Source: Lachnospiraceae bacterium
GTDB taxonomy: Bacteria; Bacillota; Clostridia; Lachnospirales; Lachnospiraceae
Assembly (NCBI GenBank): GCA_017412055.1
Contig: JAFQOW010000042.1
Coordinates: 1 to 36,639, forward strand
Reading direction: 5' to 3'
DNA: 36,639 bases
Shown here: positions 15,608-23,436 of the stretch, piece by piece
Position numbering within the stretch: the stretch's first letter is position 1
Layout of the letters: each line of letters begins with the position of its first letter
Translations under genes and position numbers: made by a program
The notes under the pieces: generated by a model
The model's input: the letters and a program-made list of their open reading frames with translations, nothing else
Databases searched by the model: none
Told to the model about the DNA's origin: nothing

Positions 15608-16030
15608 ATGAATTTATATAAGGTTCTTGAGGTATCAGAGAATGCTACCTATGAAGAAATTAGAAAATCATATAGAAAGTTAGCAAGAAAATATCATCCG
15701 GACTCAAATCCAGGGAATAAGGAAGCGGAGGAAAAATTTAAGCAAATAAGCGAGGCATACGAGGTATTAGGCGATGAAACTAAGAGACAAAAGTATGATA
15801 CAGAGCGCATGCAAAAGGCTAAAGGACCTACAATCCAAAATACAAGTAAGGGACAGCCTAAATTCAGTAAAGAGGATATATTTTCAAGTTTCTTTTTTGG
15901 ACAGAATCCGCTCAATAATAAGCAGACTGCATCCAATGAAACACAAAAAGCATATTGCGGATATAATGTGGACAAACAAAGTATAAATAATCAATTTGCA
16001 AATTTCTTTGGTTTTGGAAAGAAAATGTAA
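15608..16030 (+). CDS. Short J-domain (DnaJ-like) protein
   Basis: A 140-aa co-chaperone. The J domain (residues 2-65) is complete, with [11 protein letters not shown] and the Hsp70-activating HPD at 30-32. There is no zinc finger or DnaJ C-terminal substrate domain. The tail is polar and ends [13 protein letters not shown], a short Phe/Gly-rich segment. AGGAGG lies upstream. Its presence in a CIS operon that also encodes an Hsp70-like ATPase (27583-30279) suggests a dedicated pair, perhaps for assembly or recycling of sheath or effectors. Confidence 0.93.
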   Translation: MNLYKVLEVSENATYEEIRKSYRKLARKYHPDSNPGNKEAEEKFKQISEAYEVLGDETKRQKYDTERMQKAKGPTIQNTSKGQPKFSKEDIFSSFFFGQNPLNNKQTASNETQKAYCGYNVDKQSINNQFANFFGFGKKM

Positions 16031-16055
16031 ACAAAGATTTTAGGAGGAAAATAAG

Positions 16056-17360
16056 ATGGAATTAAGTATTACATCAGATGGATATGTAAAATGTGTAGCG
16101 ACAAGTTCAGAGCATATAGTGACAGAACAAATAACTGTGATAAATACAAGCAATATTAGTTTGCCATGTATGAAGGATAGATATGAAGAAAACATATTAT
16201 TCTATCATATAGGTGGGAATATATCTTTAGCTGAATATATTCAAAAGAATGTTTTAGATTTTGATAAATTAAAAACTTTAGTTACTAATTTAGGAAATGT
16301 ATTTATGGAATTGGAAAAGAAAGGCTTACCTAATGCAAAGATTGTATCAGATATAAGATATATTTACATAGAGCCAAATAGCGGCAAGATAAGTGTAATT
16401 CAGTGTCCTATACAAGAATATAATGAACCAACAGGATTTCAGAAAATAATAAACAGCTTATGCTATAACATGAAGTCAAATAATTCATACATAGTTATGG
16501 GATTTGTTCTGGAGGAAGTTAGACAGGCTGATTTCACCATAAAGAGATTGCTTAGTAAGCTAGATAGATTAAAGAATTCAACTGGCAGCAGTGAAGTACA
16601 AAAGCAGATAGAGTATCAGGTAGTTGAAAAAAAGATGATTGTCAATAAGACATCATATGTTGCATGTATGTTTATTGCAATATTGCTGGAGGCACTGGGG
16701 GCAATAGCACTGCCGTATGTTTTAAAAGAAACAATTGTGTCGGATAGTCTTATAGCTGGTTGTATTTCATGTGGAGTAGTGGCTTTGGTTACAGTAATTA
16801 TATTTATGATTATGAAAGTGACATCTAAGGGTACAGTTGAGACTGATACAGTCCAGCCTATAAGTAATACAGTGGCTGTATATGAACAGCCTTTAGGAGT
16901 AAGTAATCAAAGAATTGTATCAAGAAATGAGGCGCGTGTAGAAAAGCCAGAGAGAAGCATTCCAACACCTAGAGTGGCAGAGCCTCTTTGTGAGGAGACG
17001 GGAATACTTCAAGAGGATGTAGAGATAAATCCGATGAAAAGACAGGAAATGTATCAAAAAAACATGCCACTTAGCGGTTGTTTAATAGAAGAAGATACAA
17101 AGAAAAGACATGATATTTCACAGAACAAATATGTAGTGGGTCGTTCAAAGGAATGTGATTTAGTATTAAACAGTACAATTGTTTCGAAGAAACATGCTGA
17201 GATAATATGTGAAAATGGAAGCTTTTATGTAAAGGATTTGAATTCAAGTAATAACACATATTTAAATAAAGCAACTATTGAGCCAATGGAATTATATAAA
17301 ATAGAAAATGGAGCGAGAATAGGCTTTGGAAATAAATGGTTTATATTTGAAATCAGTTAA
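16056..17360 (+). CDS. Membrane FHA protein with DUF6382-like N-terminal domain
   Basis: A 434-aa protein in three parts. Residues 1-190 resemble the DUF6382 domain often fused to FHA in Lachnospiraceae (YIYIEPNSGKISVIQCPIQE is typical). Residues about 201-255 hold two membrane helices with a short turn. A variable linker follows, then an FHA domain from about 340-430 with VVGRSKECDLVL, VSKKHAEI and LNSSNNTYLN, so the phosphothreonine-binding Arg, Ser, His and Asn are present. It should bind phosphorylated threonines, for example the repeats of the 15114-15599 product, and anchor the complex at the membrane. AGGAGG lies 8 nt before the ATG. Confidence 0.85.
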   Translation: MELSITSDGYVKCVATSSEHIVTEQITVINTSNISLPCMKDRYEENILFYHIGGNISLAEYIQKNVLDFDKLKTLVTNLGNVFMELEKKGLPNAKIVSDIRYIYIEPNSGKISVIQCPIQEYNEPTGFQKIINSLCYNMKSNNSYIVMGFVLEEVRQADFTIKRLLSKLDRLKNSTGSSEVQKQIEYQVVEKKMIVNKTSYVACMFIAILLEALGAIALPYVLKETIVSDSLIAGCISCGVVALVTVIIFMIMKVTSKGTVETDTVQPISNTVAVYEQPLGVSNQRIVSRNEARVEKPERSIPTPRVAEPLCEETGILQEDVEINPMKRQEMYQKNMPLSGCLIEEDTKKRHDISQNKYVVGRSKECDLVLNSTIVSKKHAEIICENGSFYVKDLNSSNNTYLNKATIEPMELYKIENGARIGFGNKWFIFEIS

Positions 17361-17378
17361 TTAGTAGCAGGTGATAAT

Positions 17379-18266
17379 GTGAGTGAGTATGGTGTAATCT
17401 ATAATGACCTAAGAGTAGAAGACATAGGCTTAAAGATAGGCTCTGTATTAAAGGAAAGATATGAGATAAAAGAATATATATCATTTGGCAGTATGACTAT
17501 AACATATCTGGCTGATGACAAGCAGGAGAATAAGCATGTCTTTATCAAAGAGATGGCACCAGCAGCTATGGTTAATAGAGATATAGATGGACATACGATA
17601 GTCCCCAAAAGTACTAAAACTATAGGTGCTTTGAAACAGCTAGAAAAAAATTTTGACAATGAGATAAAGATAATTAAAGAGCTATCAAATAAAAAGTATG
17701 GAATAAATAAGCAAATTCCTGAATATATAGATGCTTTTAAAGCAAATAATACTAGATATTTTGTAACATCTTTTTGTGAAGGGAAGAATTTGCAAAAAAG
17801 AATTTCGGATGGAGAAAATATAAGCTTTAGTAAGGTAGCTAGAAAATTAATAAGATTGGTGCAATTAATACATAAAGCCGGAGTTATACATAGAGATATA
17901 AAATTATCAAATATATTGCTTACTGACCATGGAAAGTTAGTTTTATTAGACTTTGGTTCAGCATATTTTGTTGACAGAGAAAATGAAACACTTAGATGTG
18001 TAAGTAAATGTGTGGCAGCACCGGAAATGTATGATGATAATTCCAATACCAGATGGGTAGATAGCTTTTCTATAGGGGCAGTTATGTACCAGATGCTTAC
18101 AGGATTTACACCTATATGCTTTGATAAACGGAATAAAATATATATTGAAGACATATCAAAATATGTAAATATTCCATGGATACTTGCAGTGGTGATAATG
18201 AAGCTGCTGGAGGTAAGACCAGAAAAAAGGTTAAAAAAACTATGGTTGGTTAAGATGTTACTTTGA
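17379..18266 (+). CDS. Second Ser/Thr protein kinase, soluble, with atypical glycine loop
   Basis: A 295-aa cytoplasmic protein that is essentially a kinase domain. The catalytic lysine (VFIKEM, K57), HRDIKLSN (171-178), DFG (191-193) and APE (214-216) are intact. The glycine loop is degenerate (ISFGSMTITY, 34-43), so activity is likely but not certain. The domain ends soon after RPEKRLKKL and has no membrane helix. It starts with GTG at 17379 behind AGGTG. It ends 47 nt before the sheath gene. Two different kinases in one operon may act in sequence or on different FHA proteins. Confidence 0.87.
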   Translation: MSEYGVIYNDLRVEDIGLKIGSVLKERYEIKEYISFGSMTITYLADDKQENKHVFIKEMAPAAMVNRDIDGHTIVPKSTKTIGALKQLEKNFDNEIKIIKELSNKKYGINKQIPEYIDAFKANNTRYFVTSFCEGKNLQKRISDGENISFSKVARKLIRLVQLIHKAGVIHRDIKLSNILLTDHGKLVLLDFGSAYFVDRENETLRCVSKCVAAPEMYDDNSNTRWVDSFSIGAVMYQMLTGFTPICFDKRNKIYIEDISKYVNIPWILAVVIMKLLEVRPEKRLKKLWLVKMLL

Positions 18267-18313
18267 TTAGTAATATTAACATAAATAACAATTTATTATG
18301 AAAGGAAAAAGAA

Positions 18314-20488
18314 ATGGAAAACATTAAGCAAACAAACAGAACAATTCTCTTTGAAGAATTTAACGCACAGAAACCAGATTTAATAACTATGGTTGGAGAT
18401 GTTAATAGCATCGAAAGCTTAACAGACGCACAGATTAAGGAAATTAACGATAAATTATTGGTTAAGGATTTTGATGATTTCTTAACAAAATTTGAGCCAG
18501 TGGTATATTCGTACTTTAATGCAGCTAACCAGAAGGTTATGTATACATTAGAGAAGCCAGATAATATTCCACAAGAATATATATCAGAGATATATCTTAA
18601 TAAAAGAAATGACTTTTTAAACATGTTATTTACACTTATTGAAGCTAAGCGTTCACAGGGAACAATCAATGTTGATTTCAAGTTTGAGTCAATACTTGAT
18701 ATGATATCTCCAAAGAAGATTATGGATGATATTAAACAGGTTCGTAAGGAAATCAATTTCTTATATGATAAGCATGAAGCATTAGAGGATGGAGATCCAA
18801 CTAAGTTGGAGATAGCTGACAAGCTTAATTATAAGTTTGAAGAGGCTAGTCAGAATTATAATAATGTTATGGCTATGTTGCCATTAGCTATGGAAGATAT
18901 TAAGACAAGACTTTTATTTACAAAGTCAAGTGAAACAACAGATGCTGCACCATTAAAGATTGGTGTATTAAGCATGAGTGAGACAGGAGAGTTGAAGGTG
19001 TTAGAAGCTTCAACAGAGAAGCGTACGGAGTTAGCTCAGATAGCGGAAAATACCAGTGTAGGTCTTATTGAGACATTTAAGGAAGATTATGATGCAGTAG
19101 TACAGGATGAGCCTTCAGATTATGTAAGAAATCTTGTAGTAAGAACATTCTGTCCGCTTACAGCTGTTATTGATAATCAGATTGATGTAGAAGCAGAGGC
19201 CGAGAAGTATAATACATATCTTGAATTCTACAAAGAGGCAAAGGACGAGTTTGTAAAGACTGTTAAGCCACTTGTAGAAAAGATTCTTGGTGTAAAGATG
19301 TTCTTTGAGCAGTATAACACAAAGGAAAAGGGTATGAACCCAACATTATTAATTACAAATGCTACATTGGAAATGACAACAAAGAGTATCAATCTTCCAC
19401 GTGTAGAGACATATTTAAACACAGTAAATTCAAAGAATGATTATAGCAATACAGTATGGTTAGCAATCGTTCCTGAGATTGATTTGGATGCATCAGGTAA
19501 GGTTGTGGTTAAGAGACAGAGATTCCAGGGTACAGCAAAATCAGCTGTTTCATCAGGAAATACATTAGAAAGCTTAACAGCCATTATGCAGACACTTATG
19601 AAGAATAAAGTACAGACATTCTTTAACTTTAAATCGGATGAGGAAACTAACTTTAATTATGTAGCTACTCAGGGTGTAGATAAGTTCATAGATAAGTGTG
19701 AAATGTTAAAGAACAAGGAATATAGTGAGTATTTATCATGTTGCTTACCTAATTTTACTATTATTCCAAAGGAGAAATCAGGAGTATTAATTGACAACAA
19801 GATTACTATTAATTCGGAAGGTGGCGCAGAGCTTTCTAAGGCTAGAGAAGATATAATGAAGCTTTGGCTAGAAGGAGTATTTGTAGGTGCATCATATGTA
19901 GCAGCGGGAATGGTTGCAGCATGGCAGTCACCAGAGTATTTAAGAACAATTTTCAAGAATACTACACCAAAATATCCAGGTGTACGTTTTGATATAGAAT
20001 CAGGTGAGAATGCATTGATGTTATGTACAACAATGGCTCATGAAATTACAGGTTTCACAAATACTATAAAGAATGCCATTAATTCAAAAGGATTTGGATT
20101 TGTATTCTCATCAGAAAATGCACAGTGTCAGGGTAAGGATATAAAGAATATTACTGTATATAAGGCAAGATCATTGGCTATGGGAGACAATAATAATTTT
20201 GAGTCAATCTACAAGACAATGGCAGCAACATATATCGAAAGAATTTTAAGATATATGTCAAATGATTTTAAGCAGGACAATGTAGTTAAATTCTTTAGCA
20301 ACAATCCAGCAAGCCAGAAGTCTGTATGGATAGCAGACAAAAATTTTGTAAATTCAATTGTACAAGACGGTGATGATATCGGATATTCAATTGATGACGA
20401 GACAAATGTATGTAATATCAATCTTGTATTTAACGGCAACGTTAAGAATCTTGAGATTGAGATTACAAAAGCCACATCGGCTATGTAA
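18314..20488 (+). CDS. Contractile sheath protein (TssC/phage tail sheath-like)
   Basis: A 724-aa protein that I read as the contractile sheath subunit. The C-terminal third has sheath-type features: LEGVFVGASYVAAGMVAAW, then ITVYKARSLAM followed by YKTMAATYIERILRYMSNDF. The end is a pair of strands, NINLVFNGNVKNLEIEI, like the interlocking arm of TssC. The first ~230 residues are helical and do not match TssC as I know it. At 724 aa it is longer than TssC (~490-500), and no TssB-sized gene is present, so the N-terminal part might supply the TssB role. Two tube-protein genes follow directly, which supports the call. Confidence 0.65.
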   Translation: MENIKQTNRTILFEEFNAQKPDLITMVGDVNSIESLTDAQIKEINDKLLVKDFDDFLTKFEPVVYSYFNAANQKVMYTLEKPDNIPQEYISEIYLNKRNDFLNMLFTLIEAKRSQGTINVDFKFESILDMISPKKIMDDIKQVRKEINFLYDKHEALEDGDPTKLEIADKLNYKFEEASQNYNNVMAMLPLAMEDIKTRLLFTKSSETTDAAPLKIGVLSMSETGELKVLEASTEKRTELAQIAENTSVGLIETFKEDYDAVVQDEPSDYVRNLVVRTFCPLTAVIDNQIDVEAEAEKYNTYLEFYKEAKDEFVKTVKPLVEKILGVKMFFEQYNTKEKGMNPTLLITNATLEMTTKSINLPRVETYLNTVNSKNDYSNTVWLAIVPEIDLDASGKVVVKRQRFQGTAKSAVSSGNTLESLTAIMQTLMKNKVQTFFNFKSDEETNFNYVATQGVDKFIDKCEMLKNKEYSEYLSCCLPNFTIIPKEKSGVLIDNKITINSEGGAELSKAREDIMKLWLEGVFVGASYVAAGMVAAWQSPEYLRTIFKNTTPKYPGVRFDIESGENALMLCTTMAHEITGFTNTIKNAINSKGFGFVFSSENAQCQGKDIKNITVYKARSLAMGDNNNFESIYKTMAATYIERILRYMSNDFKQDNVVKFFSNNPASQKSVWIADKNFVNSIVQDGDDIGYSIDDETNVCNINLVFNGNVKNLEIEITKATSAM

Positions 20489-20550
20489 AACATCATAAGA
20501 TGTTGTTCTCATTAATATGAGTTCAATATAAAAAAATAGGAGGTAAAAAG

Positions 20551-20958
20551 ATGAAGTACGAAGTGAAAATTTCGGGACCTGTTAGTGTTGAGTTATCTGC
20601 AGATGAGGTGACATCAGTTAAGTTTATTAGCGATTCACCAGATGACGCAAATGCACGTTCAAGTGAATTGACACTTTCAGCAGTAGTTGAGGGAAAGATT
20701 TTATTTGACGCATTAACTGAGGTGCAGTCAGACAAGTTAGCAGCATGGGCTGTTAAGGATCATGAAGATGAGTCTGAATATGCAACAGTTGAAATCACAT
20801 GTACAGGTGCTGACGCAACAGTTGCAAGAAGAGTTACTCTTACTAGTGCATTTTTAGCAGAGTACAATGAAGCTTTCAAGGGAAATAGTTCAGTTGGAAG
20901 ATTCAAGGCTGTATTTAAGCAGGTTAAGACAAAGAATGCTGCATTTACAGTAGAATAA
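20551..20958 (+). CDS. Inner tube protein 1 (Hcp-like)
   Basis: A 135-aa beta-rich protein directly after the sheath gene, behind AGGAGG. The order of predicted strands and the single helical segment (LTSAFLAEYNEAF, about 97-109) fit the tube-protein fold of Hcp and phage tail tubes. It resembles the next gene's product in length and layout: N-terminal strand, central L-AWAV turn (AWAVKDHEDE), then VEITCTG, then a final strand ending in a basic KQVKTKN. In a CIS it would polymerise into the tube propelled by the sheath. The call rests on position and fold pattern, not a strict motif. Confidence 0.65.
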   Translation: MKYEVKISGPVSVELSADEVTSVKFISDSPDDANARSSELTLSAVVEGKILFDALTEVQSDKLAAWAVKDHEDESEYATVEITCTGADATVARRVTLTSAFLAEYNEAFKGNSSVGRFKAVFKQVKTKNAAFTVE

Positions 20959-20979
20959 TAAAGGGAGGAGAAGACGGAA

Positions 20980-21366
20980 ATGAATTATGCATTAAAAGTT
21001 GATGGAAATGAATTGACAGGAACATCTGTAACATCAGTAGAGTTAGTTACAGAGTTAGCTGCTGATGATGAAGGCTATACACAGGTATATCATGTAGGCC
21101 TTAAAATCAGAGGTAATATCGTTTCAGAGGGAAGCTTATCAGGGAATTTGTTTGCTTGGTCTTTAGTAAAGTCTGATGATCCACAGGCATATAAGCCAGT
21201 AGAAGTTGCTTGTATGCACCATGGTAAGTCATACAGAAATTACAAGCTTCCAAAGGCATTTGTAGTTGATTATGCAGAAGAGCATGATGAATCAGGAGAG
21301 CCTACATATTATCTTTATGTAAAGCAGAAGAGATCTAACGCTGAGACAGCTTCAGTTTGGAAGTAA
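20980..21366 (+). CDS. Inner tube protein 2 (Hcp-like paralogue)
   Basis: A 128-aa beta-rich protein, a divergent paralogue of the preceding one. Matching landmarks are VGLKIRGNIV, the LFAWSLVKSDDPQ turn, VEVACMHHG, the helix KAFVVDYAEEH and a last strand YYLYVKQKRSN. AAGGGAGGAG precedes the ATG. Two tube proteins could mean a main tube plus a tip or initiator ring, or a hetero-oligomeric tube. A strong hairpin follows the gene. Confidence 0.65.
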   Translation: MNYALKVDGNELTGTSVTSVELVTELAADDEGYTQVYHVGLKIRGNIVSEGSLSGNLFAWSLVKSDDPQAYKPVEVACMHHGKSYRNYKLPKAFVVDYAEEHDESGEPTYYLYVKQKRSNAETASVWK

Positions 21367-21372
21367 TAATGT

Positions 21373-21401
21373 GCGGGATATGGCTAAATGCCATATCCTG
21401 C
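21373..21401 (+). promoter_or_regulatory. 12-bp stem-loop after the tube genes
   Basis: GCGGGATATGGC (21373-21384) pairs with GCCATATCCTGC (21390-21401) across TAAAT, with one G-T wobble. No T-run follows, so it is not a full terminator. It may protect the sheath-tube part of the mRNA from 3' decay or damp downstream expression. Confidence 0.65.
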
Positions 21402-21420
21402 TAATAAAAGAGGTAATGAT

Positions 21421-21993
21421 ATGAACAATTACATTAGAAGAGCATTGGCAGATGTTTTTGAAAAATTAGCATGGATATGCTTTGGAGCATTATTGACTTG
21501 CATAATTATATTAGATGTAGAGATGTGGGTTAAGATATTAGTAATATCATGTCTGGTATGTTTAGCAATTATATTTTTGATAATTCAATATTATCGAACA
21601 CTGCGAAAACTGAAGGTTCAAACACCACGAAGCAATATTCAGTTTTCAAAAAAGAACATAGATAAAATTGTTCTATTAAATGAAGAAAATAGAATAATAA
21701 AAAGCTGGGATATATCAGGAATGGCAGGTTTAGTTATAGGTAAAAATTCGGGAAACAATCAAGTGGATATAGATTTATCTGATTTGGCAGTAGTAGAAAC
21801 AATTTCGGAAGAGCATGCAGTATTAAATTACGCTAATGGAAATTGGTTTATAGAAGACTCGGATTCCTTCAATGGAACGGGAATAAAAAAAGTATGTGAC
21901 GACAACATATTATACTTGAATAAATCAGAGCAAATTAAATTAGAACCACATGATTATATATATATAGGAAAAGCAGTATTACAAGTTATGTAA
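21421..21993 (+). CDS. Small membrane FHA protein
   Basis: A 190-aa protein. Two membrane helices lie near residues 15-32 and 36-56, then an FHA-like domain from about 85-190 with WDISGMAGLVIGKNSGNN, ISEEHAVL and DSFNGTGI. The usual FHA Arg is replaced (IGKN instead of GR), while the Ser-x-x-His motif and the Asn turn remain, so phosphopeptide binding may be weak. The start at 21421 is chosen because AAGAGG lies 7 nt upstream; an earlier in-frame ATG at 21388 is in the loop of the preceding hairpin. Confidence 0.82.
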   Translation: MNNYIRRALADVFEKLAWICFGALLTCIIILDVEMWVKILVISCLVCLAIIFLIIQYYRTLRKLKVQTPRSNIQFSKKNIDKIVLLNEENRIIKSWDISGMAGLVIGKNSGNNQVDIDLSDLAVVETISEEHAVLNYANGNWFIEDSDSFNGTGIKKVCDDNILYLNKSEQIKLEPHDYIYIGKAVLQVM

Positions 21994-22005
21994 AGGAGAA
22001 AAAAT

Positions 22006-22551
22006 ATGGGACTTAACAGATGTAAAAACGGACATATGTACAGCGCAAGAAAATATGGAGATACTTGTCCATATTGTAACACAGATATGGAAAGAGCAGC
22101 CATGACAAATACAAGTGCAAGATATTTTGTGGATGATCCAGATAAGACAATGCCGCTTATGGATGTTTCAGGAGGAGTAGATCCGGTTACAGGTTGGCTA
22201 GTATGTATAGAAGGTCCACAGTACGGTAAAGATTTTAAGATTAGAGCTGGTAAGAATTTTATGGGAAGAGCAGACAATATGCAGATTCAAATTCTTGGCG
22301 ATAATGCAATTTCAAGAGTTAATCATGCAGCTATCATATATGACCATAAAAATAGGTCGACCTATCTTATGCCAGGTGATTCACAGGGACTTGTATATCT
22401 TAATAATGAGGCTGTTTATGCACCAACAGAGTTGCATCAGTATAGTGTAGTTGAGTTGGGTAGAAGTAAATTTATATTCATCCCTCTTTGTGGAGAGCAT
22501 TTTGAGTGGGAAGATAGCGATATGCCGGACAATGAAATGGATGTATTTTAA
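22006..22551 (+). CDS. Zinc-ribbon/FHA protein with a threonine bait motif
   Basis: A 181-aa soluble protein. The N-terminus is a small zinc-ribbon-like knuckle, CKNGH (6-10) and CPYC (21-24). A linker follows with DKTMPLMD (T48 in the same KTM-x-hydrophobic pattern as the repeats of the 15114-15599 product). An FHA domain spans about 65-165, with MGRAD (86-90) and SRVNHA (103-108), so the phosphothreonine-binding Arg, Ser and His are present. The threonine may be a phosphosite that lets FHA proteins form chains or that binds its own FHA domain. The ribosome site AAAGGAG precedes the ATG. Confidence 0.85.
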   Translation: MGLNRCKNGHMYSARKYGDTCPYCNTDMERAAMTNTSARYFVDDPDKTMPLMDVSGGVDPVTGWLVCIEGPQYGKDFKIRAGKNFMGRADNMQIQILGDNAISRVNHAAIIYDHKNRSTYLMPGDSQGLVYLNNEAVYAPTELHQYSVVELGRSKFIFIPLCGEHFEWEDSDMPDNEMDVF

Positions 22552-22564
22552 ATAGGAGAATAAA

Positions 22565-23422
22565 ATGCGAGATATAATAACTAATCCATATACATGGATT
22601 ATTGTACTAAGTATATTCATTCTTTTATTGGCGATATTGTGTATCGTAGTTGGACGAGATAAAAGGAATAAAGGGCAAAGAGGTAAGAGAGTGGCAGCAG
22701 TAGAAATAGGTGCGGCTCAGTACATAGGAACAAGAGAAAAACAAGATGATTCCTTTGATATATGTTCCAATGAAAAAGGCGTATTTGCAATAGTTGCTGA
22801 TGGTATAGGTGGATTTATGGATGGAGATGTGGCAAGCAGAATTGCCGTAAATACATATATAGAAAATTATCAGTTAAGTAACATAAGTGATAATATAAAT
22901 TACTTTTTTAACACATCAGCAATTAGAGCCAATGAACGAATTAGAAAGCAGTTTGGAGATAAAATGTGTGGCACGACAGTTGTTGCGGCATACATTAAAG
23001 ACAAGAAGCTATATTATTCTTCTATAGGAGATAGTATTATCTCAGTTTTTAGAAGTGGAAGATTAATATCAGTAAATACAAAGCAGAATGTAGAGAGTTA
23101 TTTGGAAGAACTATATATGTCTGGAAAAATAACTAGAGAGCAAGCATTGGGAAGTAATAAAAACAGAAGACTGATGAATTATGTAGGTCATGATGGATTC
23201 AAGATGACAGAAGCAATGGAGCGCCCTGTAAATTTACGTGCAGGAGATAAAGTATTACTCTATTCAGATGGTGTAGAATTATTGACGCAGATAGAGATGG
23301 AAAATATTTTATCAGCTAAATGTAGCGTACAGCAGATGGCAGAAAATATTATGAATACCATAGTATATAAAACTGCAAAAAGCAAAGATAATTCGACAGT
23401 TATAATATTAGATATTCATTAG
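22565..23422 (+). CDS. Membrane-anchored PP2C-type phosphatase
   Basis: A 285-aa phosphatase with one N-terminal membrane helix (about 10-30) and a cytoplasmic PP2C domain. Active-site residues are present: QDDS (60-63), ADGIGG (78-83), GDS in SSIGDSII, SDG in YSDGVELL and DN in KDNSTVIIL near the end. Unlike the first-gene phosphatase it is tethered, so it can act on the membrane FHA/kinase complex. TAGGAGA precedes the ATG. It is followed closely by a related but degenerate protein. Confidence 0.9.
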   Translation: MRDIITNPYTWIIVLSIFILLLAILCIVVGRDKRNKGQRGKRVAAVEIGAAQYIGTREKQDDSFDICSNEKGVFAIVADGIGGFMDGDVASRIAVNTYIENYQLSNISDNINYFFNTSAIRANERIRKQFGDKMCGTTVVAAYIKDKKLYYSSIGDSIISVFRSGRLISVNTKQNVESYLEELYMSGKITREQALGSNKNRRLMNYVGHDGFKMTEAMERPVNLRAGDKVLLYSDGVELLTQIEMENILSAKCSVQQMAENIMNTIVYKTAKSKDNSTVIILDIH

Positions 23423-23436
23423 GATTGGACAAGGTA

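Noticed and set aside
17399-18154. Minus-strand open frame (251 codons) opposite the second kinase.
   Set aside because: No motif and no ribosome site; the plus strand encodes intact kinase motifs.
20489-20521. Two small stem-loops (AACATC/GATGTT and CTCAT/ATGAG) between the sheath and first tube genes.
   Set aside because: Stems of 5-6 bp without T-runs are common in AT-rich DNA; no support for a function.
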